This document shows positions 12,401 through 25,477 of a stretch of DNA of 64,000 bases, in pieces; within the stretch, counting starts at the first letter, position 1; each line of letters starts with the position of its first letter. Both the position numbers and the translations under genes were made by a program. Below the pieces are notes generated by a model. It was not told where the DNA came from and did not search any database. It saw only the letters and a program-made list of their open reading frames with translations. Origin of the DNA: Euwallacea fornicatus (Eukaryota; Arthropoda; Insecta; Coleoptera; Curculionidae); assembly GCF_040115645.1 (NCBI RefSeq), contig NC_089555.1:2728001-2792000 (forward strand), in the 5' to 3' direction.

Positions 12401-15400
12401 GTTTTATTTTTTTGAGAAAACGGGACCTGCGTGGAGACAAAAAATGTATTAATGCTGTGAAGTTTTCGGTGACCAAATGAATCATTGCTGATAACCGCAT
12501 AAATAAAAGTTGATTTATCAAAACAGGTATCCAATCTTCATGCAATCAAGCCATAGAGGCATTTTTAAGGCTTTTTGTGTCCATTGCTAGCCACTTCTTT
12601 GCATTCTTGTATAGATCAACAGGTATGAATTCTCTAGTAAATCAACAGAAAACACACCAAGCGCATTGGTTTTTAGCAGTGAGGGAAGCAACGTTAATTG
12701 GTGCCAAGCAATATGGCAGTTTTTCGTCGCATTCCAGTACTTAGTCACTATTCTGCAACAAAGTAAGCAAATTTATTGCAGGAAATTAGCAAACAAATGC
12801 CTGATAAATAACGTTTAATGAGAAGTAATAAACTCCTTAACATTCCTCGATGGGCAACTGATGAGGTGCCCCAATGCCCCGAGTGTTAGGCTCGGAACAT
12901 GTCCCATTAATGTGTGCTCCATCACGCTTTTTTGTTGTTTATATACGGCTACACATGCAACGCTATTAATATTAATAACGGATGGTAATAAAAGAAATTG
13001 CAGAAACTTAAGTCACGCGAGTACTCCTTTATTCCCTTAGGTCGAATGGTAACGGAGTGTAACGTTAATTGTGTTACCCGGGGAATAATTTTGTTGTTAC
13101 AGTAATTGGAATCGTTAGGTGCTTATTCAATGAACGTCTGATCGTGGCAGAGAAATGATAATTTATTCGCTGCCTCTCCATGCATTGATTTCTGCCTCCA
13201 ATGCGTGAAAGTTCTCTAATGCACCAATGTTTAAAAACATTTTCACACAATTAAAACTGTACGTGGGTCTTAAAAACAGCAATATTGAAATCAGCTATAA
13301 AACAATAACAAGACAAGTGTAAACGAGCAATCTCAACTAACTACATTAATAACCATTATGCAAAAACACGCAAACGCACACCTTAATGATGTTCATAATG
13401 TTTCAGGCACTTAGGTGTTCTGCGTTTCCTGTTCGTGTATGACACTCAATTTGGTAGAAAACGACGATTTTCTACTCGGTTCGTGCTGAATAATAATGTG
13501 GGTGTTCCAAATTGCCATGTGACACCTTGGACGCGACAGGAATTTTCAGCTTTGCAGGCAAAACATCGATTAAGGTACAATTTGTTGAAACACATCAATT
13601 TAAGGAGATATCTCACATTTGCTACACATTTGGGAACGTTCAAAGTAAAGAGCTGTTATTGATAAGATCGGAGGGTTCGTAATGCCGGCGCGCTCAGCAA
13701 GAGCTCAGGAGAGACGGTTTCTTAACCCTTTCGGGTACATGCAGTCAAAAACGTGCTGCTGAATGACATTTTAAGCCTCTCTAGAAGAGGACGACCCCGT
13801 GTGTGTCACACACACGCAACCAGTTTGTTTATGTTAATGACGACTGAGGTTGAACTTGATGGCTAGATGAAATCATTGTTGTCGAGGCAAAAACCACTAT
13901 CCGCGAGACAAACAGTCTGTCTTGAAGCATGTGTGAGAAAAATTCGTTGACCTAGAATACAAAGCCTGGAATTAAAATAATAATGAGGCGGTTAGATTTA
14001 TCGACTGTCAAGAACAGCGAGCCGTAAAAGAATCTGTGAAATTTCATGGCATTCGGTAGGAAAAAACGGTGGGTGGTATCCAGTCGGACAAGTTCTCGTA
14101 CGGGCTTCATAAGCTCGTGGTATGTCGAGGAGTAACAAGTTTATCGAACAATTACTCGTGTATAAACAAAAATCGGGTAGTTGTGCGAACTCGGCCAACT
14201 CAAGCACCTCCGCATTAGCGGTCACCAACTTAGGAATGTCATGGCAATTAAGTTATAATAAGTACCTAATCAATTATGTGAGGATAAATATCGGTTTCTA
14301 TTAAACATTGCCGAGCAAAAGCAAAGCGTTTCACTTCCTGTTTTACTTGATCTACTAATTTCCCCCGTGTGCTTCACACATCGGAGTGTGTCTAATACCG
14401 GGTGGCTTCGCTGACGAATCGAGGCCATATTCAAAAATATTACTTTCAATATCTCACCGCTGCTCCACATTTTTAATTAAGGTAATTACTTATAAAATTA
14501 TGGTGTAGCCGAGGCCTCGTTTCAACGCGTGATACACACATACCTGAAGCAAACAGACGCATAACCGGAACTATTCAGAGAATCCGTTTTGTGGCGTACA
14601 ATCTCTCAACCAGCCCTCGTAATATGCATGACGTGGAATGAAACCGAACACAGGAATTTACCCTCATTTTCTAATAGTTCGTGACAGGTAAGGAACGAAA
14701 TTTGAATAGGTTTAGTCAGCGATGGTAGATGGCACTACTTTGGGAAAATTAAGAGCTGTCACTTGATACGAGGGCTGAGACATTACTTCTCTTTGATTTC
14801 CTGATGGAAAATAATTCGAGGGACAAAACTAGGAGTTTCTCCGATTTTTAGATCCGCATGAATTATTTTCTACTCAGCATTAACGAGATTTTGATTTCTT
14901 CGTCAGTTCTTAACAGGTCATTGGTCAAGAAAACGATTTTCTAACGGGTTTTGATTGATGCCTGCTGTAAACGCAACACAACATTGTAATTCGGTTAAAT
15001 GCCCCCCAAGAACATGCGATTTGCATAATTTTAGGACCTGTGACTTGCTCGTGCATGTAGTGGCTCAAGTAATTTCATCAAATACATAAAGTCAAAATCC
15101 CTAAGCAACGTAGATCGTCCTCCTGAATCACCTAACTTCCTCATAGTTCATCTACTCGTAGGCTTATTGAACTATCCTGATTTGCTATTTGACCAAATCG
15201 AATTTAGCTGATAATTGCATAATCTCACGAGTTCATTTTACATTCTCCTAACTAGAGGTCACAGGGTTCTTACATTAAGAAAGTTTTGTGAATTCCCAAT
15301 AACAATAAAATGATCTGTGTTGAATGAACCAGACAATAAGATCAATTTAATCCGCGATTTTCGCACCACTGTTAAGCTATCTAACATCTTTATTACATTG

Positions 15401-16796
15401 GTCAGGATCTGGGTAATTATATTAAATGAACACAGACAGTTGGTAGATGAAATTCCTGAAACACTAACTGTTCAGTGCATTGAACGTAAATCTGCTTTTC
15501 AAGTGATAACAGATGCGTAAGGTATCGTGTATTTTGTAGGCGTTTCCTTGTAAAGCGAAGAACAATGTCATTTGCCCTTTAAAGACATACCGCTCGACGA
15601 AAACATCAGGTACATTACACAAGCATTATGCCGAAGTCTCGAGGAACCATTAGTTGTGCTCGATCGGGTACCTAATAAACCATCACCGATTTTCGTGAGC
15701 CGAAAACTTGATTTAATAACAGTTTCCATTATGCTTCGTGATTTCGTATGATTACTTATGGCCTTTTTTGCGCTATCATCGGCTAAATAAATAGTACTTT
15801 CGGCCAAATGACTGGTCATAACGAAGAGCAAACTTAATGCCATTATATTGACAGCCCGTAGTTATTATAAACTTTTATTATTTTAAATTAAAGGCGTCAC
15901 CTTCTCCGAGCAGCGGTACTCTTCATTAATCGCTCGCAATTTGCCGGGGCTCAAGGGAATTTTCCAAATCAATTAAACCCCAGTTGGAAAATGTGCAGCA
16001 TCCGCGAAATTTCAACAATCTTCAGCCGTATATCATAATTTATTGAATTCACCACGTCGCAGGTGTCCAGACACTGAAGAATGTGAGAGAATTTCCGGTA
16101 GGCGTGAATCATAGCAAAACGACCACTCGCGACCACGGCGATGGTCAATACGTCGATGGATATAAAATTCCGAATTACCTTCAGGCAAAGAGGCTTCTAT
16201 TTCTAATGACGCAAATGATGCTGATTGGGCGCAGTTTACTGTTATTAGCACGTTATTGTTCGAGAAGTGGACCTTTAATTCAGTCCTATTGTGCGGAAAC
16301 CTATTTGTAGTGGTAATTTGTAAATTTATCAACTACATGTTATTTTAAAGCGGCAATATCATCACTCTCAGAATTGATAATTATCATTTTCGCCCGTCAA
16401 TTTGTGGTTCTTAAGGAATACCCCCGGTATCTGGTCATCGCTATATTGAATCAGCATAAACTTCGAGTCGCCCTCTGATGAGATTATATGAACTAATAGG
16501 AACGCTAATGGTTTTTCTTTGTCTAATGCAAACAAGTGGTGGAAAAGGGGAAGATCCCATGATTTAATGTTGTCTATTTGTTGTTACGAGGGATGGTGCA
16601 TATATTTTCTATATTGATAATTTGCCAATTTTGTGAACGTCTCAATAAAATTTCGTTTCGGAAAATTATTACGCATTTAAAACGATTATTAACATATTAT
16701 ATTACAAAAACAAAGAGAGCTTACCAGCAACAGTATTCCTAAACGGAGGGTGTAGAACTGCTTGCGGCTAAATGGGCAAACAGTTGATCTCCACAT
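6482..16796 (-). CDS. m: Miniature-type ZP-domain transmembrane protein, 11 coding exons, complete
   Basis: Exons on the - strand: 16796-16725, 11452-11277, 11223-11082, 10677-10563, 9842-9720, 8712-8534, 8032-7854, 7702-7611, 7555-7347, 7073-6799 and 6743-6482; together 607 codons plus TGA. Exon 1 starts MWRSTVCPF and ends in LRLGILLL; joined in phase 0 to ISNAVHG it makes a signal peptide. The ZP domain spans about 48-293 (VMCGKDH, DPRC, ARCGT, LRCEW, DCWMEIQ, KSC, FGC, IKC, EIC, HGCLDHC). A linker with an acidic stretch follows, then furin-type sites RKGR and RKAR (ending at 446), a transmembrane helix at about 497-519, and an 86-residue cytosolic tail starting with a Q/H-rich run. Family knowledge: Miniature acts at the apical surface of wing epidermis. 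ZP class is firm; the name rests on recognition and on the Dusky-type neighbour. Confidence 0.9.
6744..6798 (-). other. 55-nt last intron of the Miniature-type gene
   Basis: Donor TTACAG|GTAACT and acceptor TTTCGATAG|ATATC. The acceptor was chosen by phase: this one continues the frame as YQLQKEHIATR into the Q/H-rich tail, while nearer AGs do not. If the intron is kept, translation stops at TAA immediately after Arg521, just beyond the membrane helix. Confidence 0.7.
11453..16724 (-). other. Intron 1 of the Miniature-type gene (5.3 kb)
   Basis: Separates the signal-peptide exon from the ZP exons. No exon-like segment with good splice sites was found inside. The longest open frames here (12246-12545, 15568-15843) have no recognisable content. 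Small palindromes such as GTGTGTGTCACACACAC near 13800 occur. Confidence 0.75.
16725..16796 (-). CDS. m: Signal-peptide exon of the Miniature-type gene
   Basis: ATG at 16796 opens 24 codons that end exactly at CTG|GTAAGC, phase 0, matching the phase-0 acceptor at 11453. The hydrophobic core LRLGILLL continues as ISNAVHG in the next exon. Upstream of the ATG an acceptor (GGTTTCAG, AG at 16810-16809) suggests a spliced 5' UTR with its promoter farther to the right. Confidence 0.8.
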
Positions 16797-19444
16797 CTTC
16801 TATGTGCCCTGAAACCATCAAAAAACTCATATGAAGCAAACCAAGTAGAACTTTTAACGGAAATATGATCTTTTCTGCACCTCTTTAGGTTCTCATGTAA
16901 ATTTATCACGCCAGATCTGCTGTCCAATAAGCTCTTAAAGTACTAATTAGACTGACACCACCATTTTGGGTACCATATAATTTACCGTACCCTTTCTTCA
17001 AGTGTAAGCACACTTTGAGGTTGTAAATAGTTATAATCAATAAGCTCTCATGTAAAATCTTGATGGCTATTTATTACAAGCTCGAGGTGTTGTAAACATT
17101 ACACGGTGTAAAATCGGACCACCCAGTGTAAGAATGTCTACTTGCGATTTAAGTATAGTTTATAATAAAATGCTCCCTTATCTTTAGTTGATTCGAAGAG
17201 TATGTGCTCATTTGGTCTCACTAGTAAATCATATGTTATGTCGTAGAGGAATTCATAGATCATCTTGTGCTAATGGTTATGGGAAAAATATGGTGCAACT
17301 GCAAGTGGATATAAATTGAGATTTAATCTATATCGCAGCAAGGGGCAGATAATTAAAATCCGCAATCAGCATGGGGGCGAATATTTTATGGAAATTTAAG
17401 CGTTTCCTATAGCAGCACGTGATTAGTGATGAAGAATGGCATTCTTGTACCATGGTACAAAAAAATGAGCGTAAATTGTTGCTGTTACAGAGACTTCAAA
17501 GGCAAATACGACAATCTGCGTGCTCACGTTGAGCCCAATTTTCTTTTAAACGGAATGATTGATGAGCCCCTTGAAGTCCAACCAAATGACCTCTCGAACG
17601 TTTCGCCGTTTTGTCTCAGCTTCTTTGACAAATAGCTGATTAAATTATGCATTCACCGCCATTTGCCAAATGCATATCGTGCTTCCCAGAATGGAAAATT
17701 ATCGCAAACCGGGTTCATTGTTAAGAGAGCCCATCGCATATGGTTAATACAGAAATCATATACGTAGGAAATCTGCGCTTCACGTTTAATGGTCGAACAA
17801 CTAAGTTTTAACGGTTCGAGATAAGCGGCCTATTTTCCGTTTGTTAGTGACAAATGGCGTTTCACTTCAGAAATTGTCTTGGGTCCTAATTGGTGACTAA
17901 TTCCAATCCTAGGCCGAAACGAAACGAAAGAACGTTGGATTAGGAAAAGTTATCTGCTCAAAATGGCGGAGGTGATTTCTTCTTTGAGTTTATTTTGTGT
18001 GGCACCACCTGTAGGTAAGCCAAACGTGCATAGTTCTATTCGAAATTTCATCTTGTTTATGAAGGTGCCAAACTAGAGTAAAAATGTATCAGAAGAAAAA
18101 TTTCAAGAATGTTTATTTTTCCCTATTCGCCCACTTATAACTTCCTAGTTTTTTATTTTGAATAAATTCTTAATAAAGCAATTTAAAGCAAAATTCTGGG
18201 ACGACATGACGCTGTATGAAAACCTAGAAAAAAATTGCATTCAGTGAGCCAGATAATCGTAGAAATCAGCAAAGAGCAGAACAATTTGAAGAAGTTTTAG
18301 AAACTCCAGATTCTAAACAAGAGAAAATCCGATTATCTTATTTGCTATATAAATCGAGGGCTACAGGATCCTAAATGAAACCCAGGAAAAGGTTGCCCAC
18401 AGGTCAAATGATCTCCATAATATGTGACTCAAAATTCTAGGCATTTAAGCGGATCCTCTTATGCATCGACTAAACGTAGTTCAACAACGTGATTCACGAT
18501 TTTCAATAGGAAAAAATTGAAATAACGTTAATATATGTTAAAACAAGTAACAATGCACTTGATGGTAATAATTCCCATGTGGTCAGTACCATGATAAATA
18601 TATGGGAATTAGTTGTAAGTGGAATCCTGGAGTTCAGTATGCAGCAAGGCGTGTTGCAGAGGTTAAAGGACGCTTAATAATTAGTGTTGTTAAAACGTGG
18701 TGGGCAAACTAAGAAAAATCACTGTGATTTATGATGAATAAGTCATGAGTTTGAAAATTAATGCCTTTTGTGGTATTCTTGGACAGTTAGGCTCAAAATT
18801 GCTTCTTTGCTTCGTGATAAATTGACGGTGTTTGCCTTTAATTTGCAATCGTCCATGTAGGTCCACATAAAATTAAAGCTGGCAATTAAATCAGTTGGAA
18901 TTTTTACGTAAATTTTATGATAATGGGGCTTTTTCTACGGCAGCCCGTTTAATGTATAGTAGCAATAACTAGTTTATATTAACGAAGACATGAGAAAAAG
19001 TCGTCAACTATAAGCAGAAGTAATATGTTAGACGTGTACGAGGTGGTATTCCCCTTTATAGAAAAAGAACTGCGACTTATAGAAATCTTGGCGCCCTTGG
19101 CGTCACACTTAAGATTTCACTTTATACGTTTGTTGACATTTTGCGAGCAAAAATTCAATTACTGTCGTTTACTATGCCGACTCCTTCTTAATCTAATGAA
19201 AAATCGTACCCACACAAAACAGGGAATATGATTTATGGACCGACTTCGTCCGATAGTGTCGTAGAGTTCATTAAAAAGGAATACGAAAGTAATTTATAAC
19301 CTTTTAAGAAGTGCTTGAAAATATTGCAGCTAAATATGATGGTTAATTATCTAATAGACTGGTAATTAGCCTCATGTGCTAGGAATATTAATGTGATAAC
19401 TTAAAGCATTAAATCAGATTTATTTAAAAATTTAATATTTCTAA

Positions 19445-19925
19445 AAAAACTGCATTGTTTAATGCCTGGATATGCAGGCAACCAGAAATACACCCTGCAC
19501 TTGCCGAATGGGATGAAAATGATATCGTCGCGTTGCCAACGGGCAAACCATAAATTGCGTCACTAACTGAAAAATAAGTTGTCATGAAAAAATCAACATT
19601 TTCAGGAAAACTGTATTTTTTAATGACTCAACGTGCAGGCAACCAGGAATACACCCCCACTGCCGAATGGCATGGAAATGACAGCGCCGCTTCGCCAACA
19701 GGCACGCCACAGACTGTATCATCGATTGAAAAATAAATTGCTCTTACAGCCACAAAAAATACAAATTTTTGGGGAAAATATTATTTACTGACTCCCTATG
19801 CAGGCAGTCAGGAATACACTCTTTGCTGAAAGAATGGGATGAAAATTACCGTTTTACCAACAGGCACACTGCCTCCATACACTGCGTCACTGAATGGAAA
19901 ATAAACTGCTCCCACAGCTACAACT
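19445..19925. repeat. Three-copy diverged tandem repeat, period about 161-165 bp
   Basis: The word GCAGGCA plus flanks (GCAGGCAACCAG, GCAGGCAACCAGG, GCAGGCAGTCAGG) recurs at 19474, 19635 and 19800. It is followed each time by AATACAC, a GAATGG block, a TTGCCAAC or TCGCCAAC-like block and GAAAAATAA-like ends. Copies are imperfect and no frame stays open. Confidence 0.75.
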
Positions 19926-20104
19926 AGATACAGAACATTGAGGATGTAGAGAATAAGAAGAGATTAATGGAGGTCAGGGAATGACCTTAAGTGAATCACC
20001 ATGTGCGTTCTGGTTTCAGCCAGGAAAAAAGAGTTAAGATTACTGAGAAATCAGGAAAATCAAGTTGATTCTAATACTCAACAGTGACTTGAGCACAAAT
20101 TCTC

Positions 20105-20405
20105 GAAATCAGGTTTCTGCGAAACCCTTGAAATTAAGTTAATAATTCATGTTGCTACAGCTTCGGGGAAATCATGAACATCAGCTCAATTCTGGTCTCT
20201 GTGAGGATACTTCTGGGAAATCATGAAAAAGGTCAGGCCGCTTCAAAAAAATCAGGTCAGTGCCGATAAATGCCGACTAAGGCCAATAATGGAAATTGGA
20301 TTAATTCAGGTTGCTGCGAACTCTTGGAAATCGGGTTAATTCAGGTTAGTGCAGGTTCGGGCACTTCATGAACATCTGGTCAATTGTGGCCAGTTACTGT
20401 GGCTA
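20105..20405. repeat. Two-copy tandem repeat, period about 194 bp
   Basis: The block with CTGCGAAACCCTTG and, later, TTCATGTTGCTAC...ATGAACATCAGCTCAATT recurs about 194 bp downstream as CTGCGAACTCTTGG...TTCAGGTTAGTGC...ATGAACATCTGGTCAATT (ATGAACATC at 20174 and 20368). The surrounding bases repeat the words AATCAGG and AATTCAGG. Confidence 0.65.
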
Positions 20406-23400
20406 TTTCAATTCAAGGCGAAATTGTTGGGAAGTTAGTGCACCTGATGAAGCAATTTGGAGCAGAAATCCGAGTACAATATGCTGTATCAGAACCTGGA
20501 ATAATTTGCGCATAGAGCGGTTTTTTTGCGAAAAACTAAGAAGAAAATCATAATAAATTGTGGGCATTATCTAACTTTGCAATATGAGTATTTATCCATC
20601 ATTTTGTCAGGAATTTCTTTCGCCTCAAGGTTCAGATTTGGTGGGTCTATGGAACCAGATTCCATCCTTCTGTGTTCAGATAAGAGTTGGTACAGGAGGA
20701 AAGTATAAGGTAGCGAGGCAGTAAGGAGTTCGAGGCGGAAGATATTTCGGTATTTTAAAGGCCACAGATTGGACACTGTAATAACATTGGACGGGTTAGT
20801 TATTTTTCTCTTATCTTCCCGAACTGGAAGAACTGGGAATGAAAGCCTGGACAATACTAGTTACCCGTATTATGTAAATTTCAAAAATGAACAAGTTTCC
20901 GAATACTTACACTTCGGCAATTCCACAAACCGAATTGTCATAGGCACAAAAAGTCCAATATGTGTCCCATATTATCATTAACAGTGACGAGCGTAAAGGT
21001 ACTTATATCGTCTACATACAAGTCGACGTCACCAGAAAGGTTACCGGCATCGGAATCTCATCACACGCGGTACATAACGGCAAAATGCGCGGCGGAGGGG
21101 ACGGGCCTTCTTACCAAATATACGATGAAATGAAGATTGGTTTTTGGCAGACGAAAATCGAAAAGGTCTGAAGATCAAGAACCACAACCCATCGGTGACC
21201 GACTGCGAACCAAACGCCTGCTAGACTGAAGACATAGCGGTAGATGGACTCTTTTGCAGTAGGTTGGGTTTTTGGTTCACTGTGCGCGACTGCGGCGGTC
21301 TTCCGTTCTTCAGGACGTCGAAGATGTGTGTAAACTTACTCATGTTGCCTCTAAAGCTCACAAATCCACCCAAAACTCTTCAATGGCAACGAATTAATAT
21401 TCTCAGCAAACATTGGTAGTTGAGAAATTTTCAATACTCTATACAAATCCAAGACCCATAAAACAAGACAGATGAATGACGCGGTAGATAATGTGTTTTG
21501 AATAAAGGCCATTCAAAGAAATGCCGACGCAGACATGTATCACCTAAGGCCAGTTATCCGAGGAGAGCAAATAATGCACTTTTTGTGGTACCTACCGAAT
21601 ATTTAATGTGCTGATGGGTGTGTTCTTTTGGGCTTTAGGTTCAACAACTCTTATATGGAGCTGTGCCAAGGATTTATTATAAGGTTTTACTTTAAATGGA
21701 AGCTGACGTCAAAGAGGGAGGTTTGTCGCCTATGCGACTGTCGATGTTCCGGACATATCAACATTTTTTTCTTTTTTTGCTGGCTTTGGCATCTTACATT
21801 GGCGTAAATTGACTTTTTGAATCGAGGCACGTTTTCAATTAATAATAATCAGAAAAATTCATTATTTCTATCATGGAACAAAAACTTTTTCTCAGAAAAA
21901 AATTGTCATCAAAATCGAAATTTCGAACGCAGCCACTTGAAATAATTGACGATTTCCATATGTCTATAACGTAAATTCGTCGTCAGCTATAATTCAGTAA
22001 GACTTCACCGAATTATTATTGATATGTTTTTCCAATTGGTGTCTGACTTTCGTTATTAATTTTTCCGTTTTTTAGCCTTCTTTTTTAAACGTCTGGAGGT
22101 TTCTTAGAAGATCTAGAACAATTGTTGTGTGTTCATTTTTCGAACGTAGTTTTCTAACCTAAAAGCTGCTCTAATATTGAATTTATTTCTTCTGCGGTCT
22201 CTGACACGTATTCCCAGAGTTTCCAAGAGATTGTTGGAAACTTGCAAACTCTGGAAATTCAAATCATAAATAACACAACTGCACATGGTAAACGTGTAAA
22301 TACATTATGTGAGATTCCCAAAGGAAATTTCGACCGGCCATTGGAAGACATCTGGAACCTCAAATTGGCTCGTTTTTCCACTTCCATACATGGGATTGAA
22401 CACGAACGAAACATATTAATTTACAGTATCAAATGTATAAAACTCCCCAGCGGAGATCGGTTCTAGTATTTCAAGAAATTTCAGTTACTCTGTAATCGTC
22501 TCTTGTAGGGTTGAGGTGCTTCTTAAAGCTAATGAAATTGAAAACGGTTCTCTGACTTGGAAATTTCCAAAACTCTTGGTGTGTTCTGTGGTAGTTTTAT
22601 AGAAAAGGATTATGAAGAAATTTCAGGAACTTCTGGAATTTCTTCGAAGTTCGTTGGACATATCCAACTGGTTCCAAACTTCTGCCTTTCTTTTCAGATG
22701 AATTTCGATATTTAAGTCTGTTCACAGGCTCTTTTCAATCTTCGCAAGAAATTTTCTTTAGTTTTCCGTCCCCGTTCACCTCTTTCCCTTTCGAGTCATC
22801 TTTCACCTGGCACCCAGCAAAGGAAAACGACTTCCCCGTATTATTTAGCCTCCAGATCTTTACTGATTATCAAAACAAAGGATTTTTATTATGTCACCTC
22901 TTTCATAAATGTAATAAAAAAAAGTTGTAAACCTTTGATTTAAAGCTGCATTTAAACCACCGACTCCATCCTAAGTTTAAATAACTGTTCGTCAATTTAT
23001 TGTCTTTTGACATTCCTGAATAATCTCTACCCAATGAGGAAGACGCTCCGTGGCTTTGGGCCTAATTAGCACCTGAAATATGAATGGACCAGTAAATTTT
23101 AATAGCTCCATGCGCGCTGGTGGAATATCTCCATTGTTTGCTTTGGCTCGGCTTCTAGAGTGAACAGTACAACCCATTTTCTCCCACGAAGGAAAAACCG
23201 CCACAATGGCGTATAAATACGAGAGTTTAACACCCTGTATAAAAATACCGAGACCTTAAAAACACGTTTGTTGTCCGTTCTGCGGCGTACAACAGTGTCG
23301 CCGAAGAATAACATTTACAATTATAATATGGCCGTTGTGGTCTTTTCCTTGTTTGAACTTTTTTCGGGATCGGCTTTAAATGGACATGATTGACTTAACC

Positions 23401-24173
23401 CACAAGCGAGACAATTGAATTCCCCTTGATCGAGGCCGTTTCAGGTGTTTCTCAGAAACTAAAGGATATGCCTACGCAGACTCTCAAGTGAAATACGCAT
23501 GCATTGCGCATATGATATCCCGCTTTAGTGATTGTAATTGATACTAAACTGTGTTGAAGTCTTCACAATAAACATACGAGATTGATTCTCTATTAACCGC
23601 ATGAGCAATAAAGGTCTGAAGACAATAACTCATGATGAACAGCCGATAGACGGTTTTACAATGGACAGAAACAAAAAGGCGATGTCTATCTAATCGAATA
23701 TCCATTCATAATAATTCAAACGAATCATTTCCATATTCCAATATTCTCAGGTAAATTCCCATGAAAATCATTTATTGCTATATTTGTTATGTCGGTCATC
23801 CCGTTGTGTACGTACGATATCCACCTGTAATGTGGTCGTTGCTAATATTTGACAATAATTATTGATTTAGCAGATATTTGTTCCTGTTAGAATAGTTTAT
23901 GAACTACTCATTTCAAATTGCCTTATTAATATGCCTTGCAAGAAACTCTTAACTGACTCAAAGCTTTGAAGCACGCGCAAAGTGCTCTGCAAGCCTGATT
24001 TAGTGCCAATATCAATGATTTACAGTCTTCAATTAGTGTTTAAGTGTGTTTCTTATTGCCTGTGTGAAGCAGTAGTAGAAGTTAATCTGAGTGATCCAAA
24101 CAAGGAGGTTATTATTTACAGGTCATAAAAAACTAAAGATAGAATCCAAAATTCAAAAATTATTTTAGGAAAG

Positions 24174-24261
24174 TGGCAATGCGGCAACATTCTTTTTTTC
24201 ACTTGGTATATGGCTGTCGTGGGGCTGTTACTGGAGCGTTACCTGGAGGGCTGCGTTGCCG
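24174..24261. mobile_element. Short TGGCAA...GTTGCC inverted-repeat element
   Basis: TGGCAATGCGGCAAC at the left and GGCTGCGTTGCCGA at the right form imperfect inverted ends of an element of about 88 bp, resembling the intron element at 2804. Confidence 0.35.
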
Positions 24262-25477
24262 AATCTAGTTTTTACTACAAGTCGATGATTGAATGAAATG
24301 TTAGATATAGACGTGACTCTGTATTTTACAAATAACTGGAACTGGTACGATCCTAAATTTTGGGAATTAGAATGACGTAAAAATGAACACACACTACCTT
24401 CTATGGGTATTAAGAATTTCACAAAGTGCGTCATTTTCACGTCACATTTCTGTCAACCTTTAGTGCTGTGCCGTCCGGATGTTAACTTAACGTGACATTC
24501 AATTCTGTAGAAGAATTGAATGTATTGTAGTGGACAATTTCCGGCATTTCATCAAACCAAAGGCCCCCGGCCGCCAATGAACTTGAACCAAACTGAATAT
24601 GGTTTTTAGTAATCCGAGCTCCTTATTTTTACTATTTTCCGGGAAGTCCACGTGCCTCCTATTTCAGGGAAGTGGCCATATAGCGAGATTGAATTATTTA
24701 AACTGCGATTTGAGTATGACATTAATCGGAGTTCTTGTAGTCAGTTAACCATGTTGTCAAGCTCGAAAAAAAACCACTGCGCCTGTCCGACTTTTTGACA
24801 TTCCATCATCTTGCGTTGTAAATTCCAAGATGATTTTAGGCACACCTTCTATGGCAACTGCATGTAGTGCTAACTGTTTAGTGGGTGTAGCCAAAAGTTT
24901 GTTAGCACGTAACATCAAAACCTCTAAGTAATATATAATAAGCCGTGCCAAATGCACTTTATGGCCAGTAGATGGTATAAGGGTCCTCCTGCATAATAAT
25001 TAATTAAAAGCCACTAGGCCATCAGACATACATATCAGTCAATTATTGGCAATAGAAGACTCGGAAAACGGCACTTCGTAATGCCCATTTTCCTTCTACT
25101 TCTCCGATAAAGAACTGAATGAGGTTGGCTAATAGGTAAGACGTGCTTTTTTCATTCTTACATCATCCCAGTTTGGCCAGGAATTTAAGGCGTTCTCTAC
25201 TTATACGCCATAATAGAGATTTTTTCTGGACGATCCACTATATCACGTATCAAATTTATAGGGAACGCATTTCGCATAGACTGCAGCAAACAAACTGTAA
25301 AGTGTTAATTACTCCGCATTTTTCAGCATCGGCGATGTGTGGTCTTTTTCTACAAGAAAAAGCTCAGAACATCGTTGACGGGACTTATTCCAGCCCGATA
25401 TGGCACTATACTTATTTAATCGCCGTTTAAATCGTTTGCTTCTAGGAAAACAACAGCCATCTTTTTTTTTATTTCAG

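Larger units (their letters stand above)
16809..25477. other. Gene-poor stretch, probably 5' intron of the Miniature-type gene or intergenic
   Basis: No convincing gene. It contains tandem repeats at 19445-19925 and 20105-20400, a 12-bp palindrome GTACCATGGTAC at 17448-17459, and an inverted-repeat element at 24174-24261. A possible start exon (ATGGCGGAGGTG at 17963, donor GTAG|GTAAGC after 18014) could not be joined to anything. Confidence 0.5.

Noticed and set aside
12246..12545. 99-codon - strand frame
   Set aside because: Lys/Asn-rich frame created by a T-rich tract; sits in intron 1 of the Miniature-type gene.
16033..16332. Overlapping open frames on both strands, one - strand frame (LTIAVVASGRFAMIHAYRK) vaguely like a chemoreceptor end
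   Set aside because: Short, no clear motif, conflicting frames, and no supporting exons.
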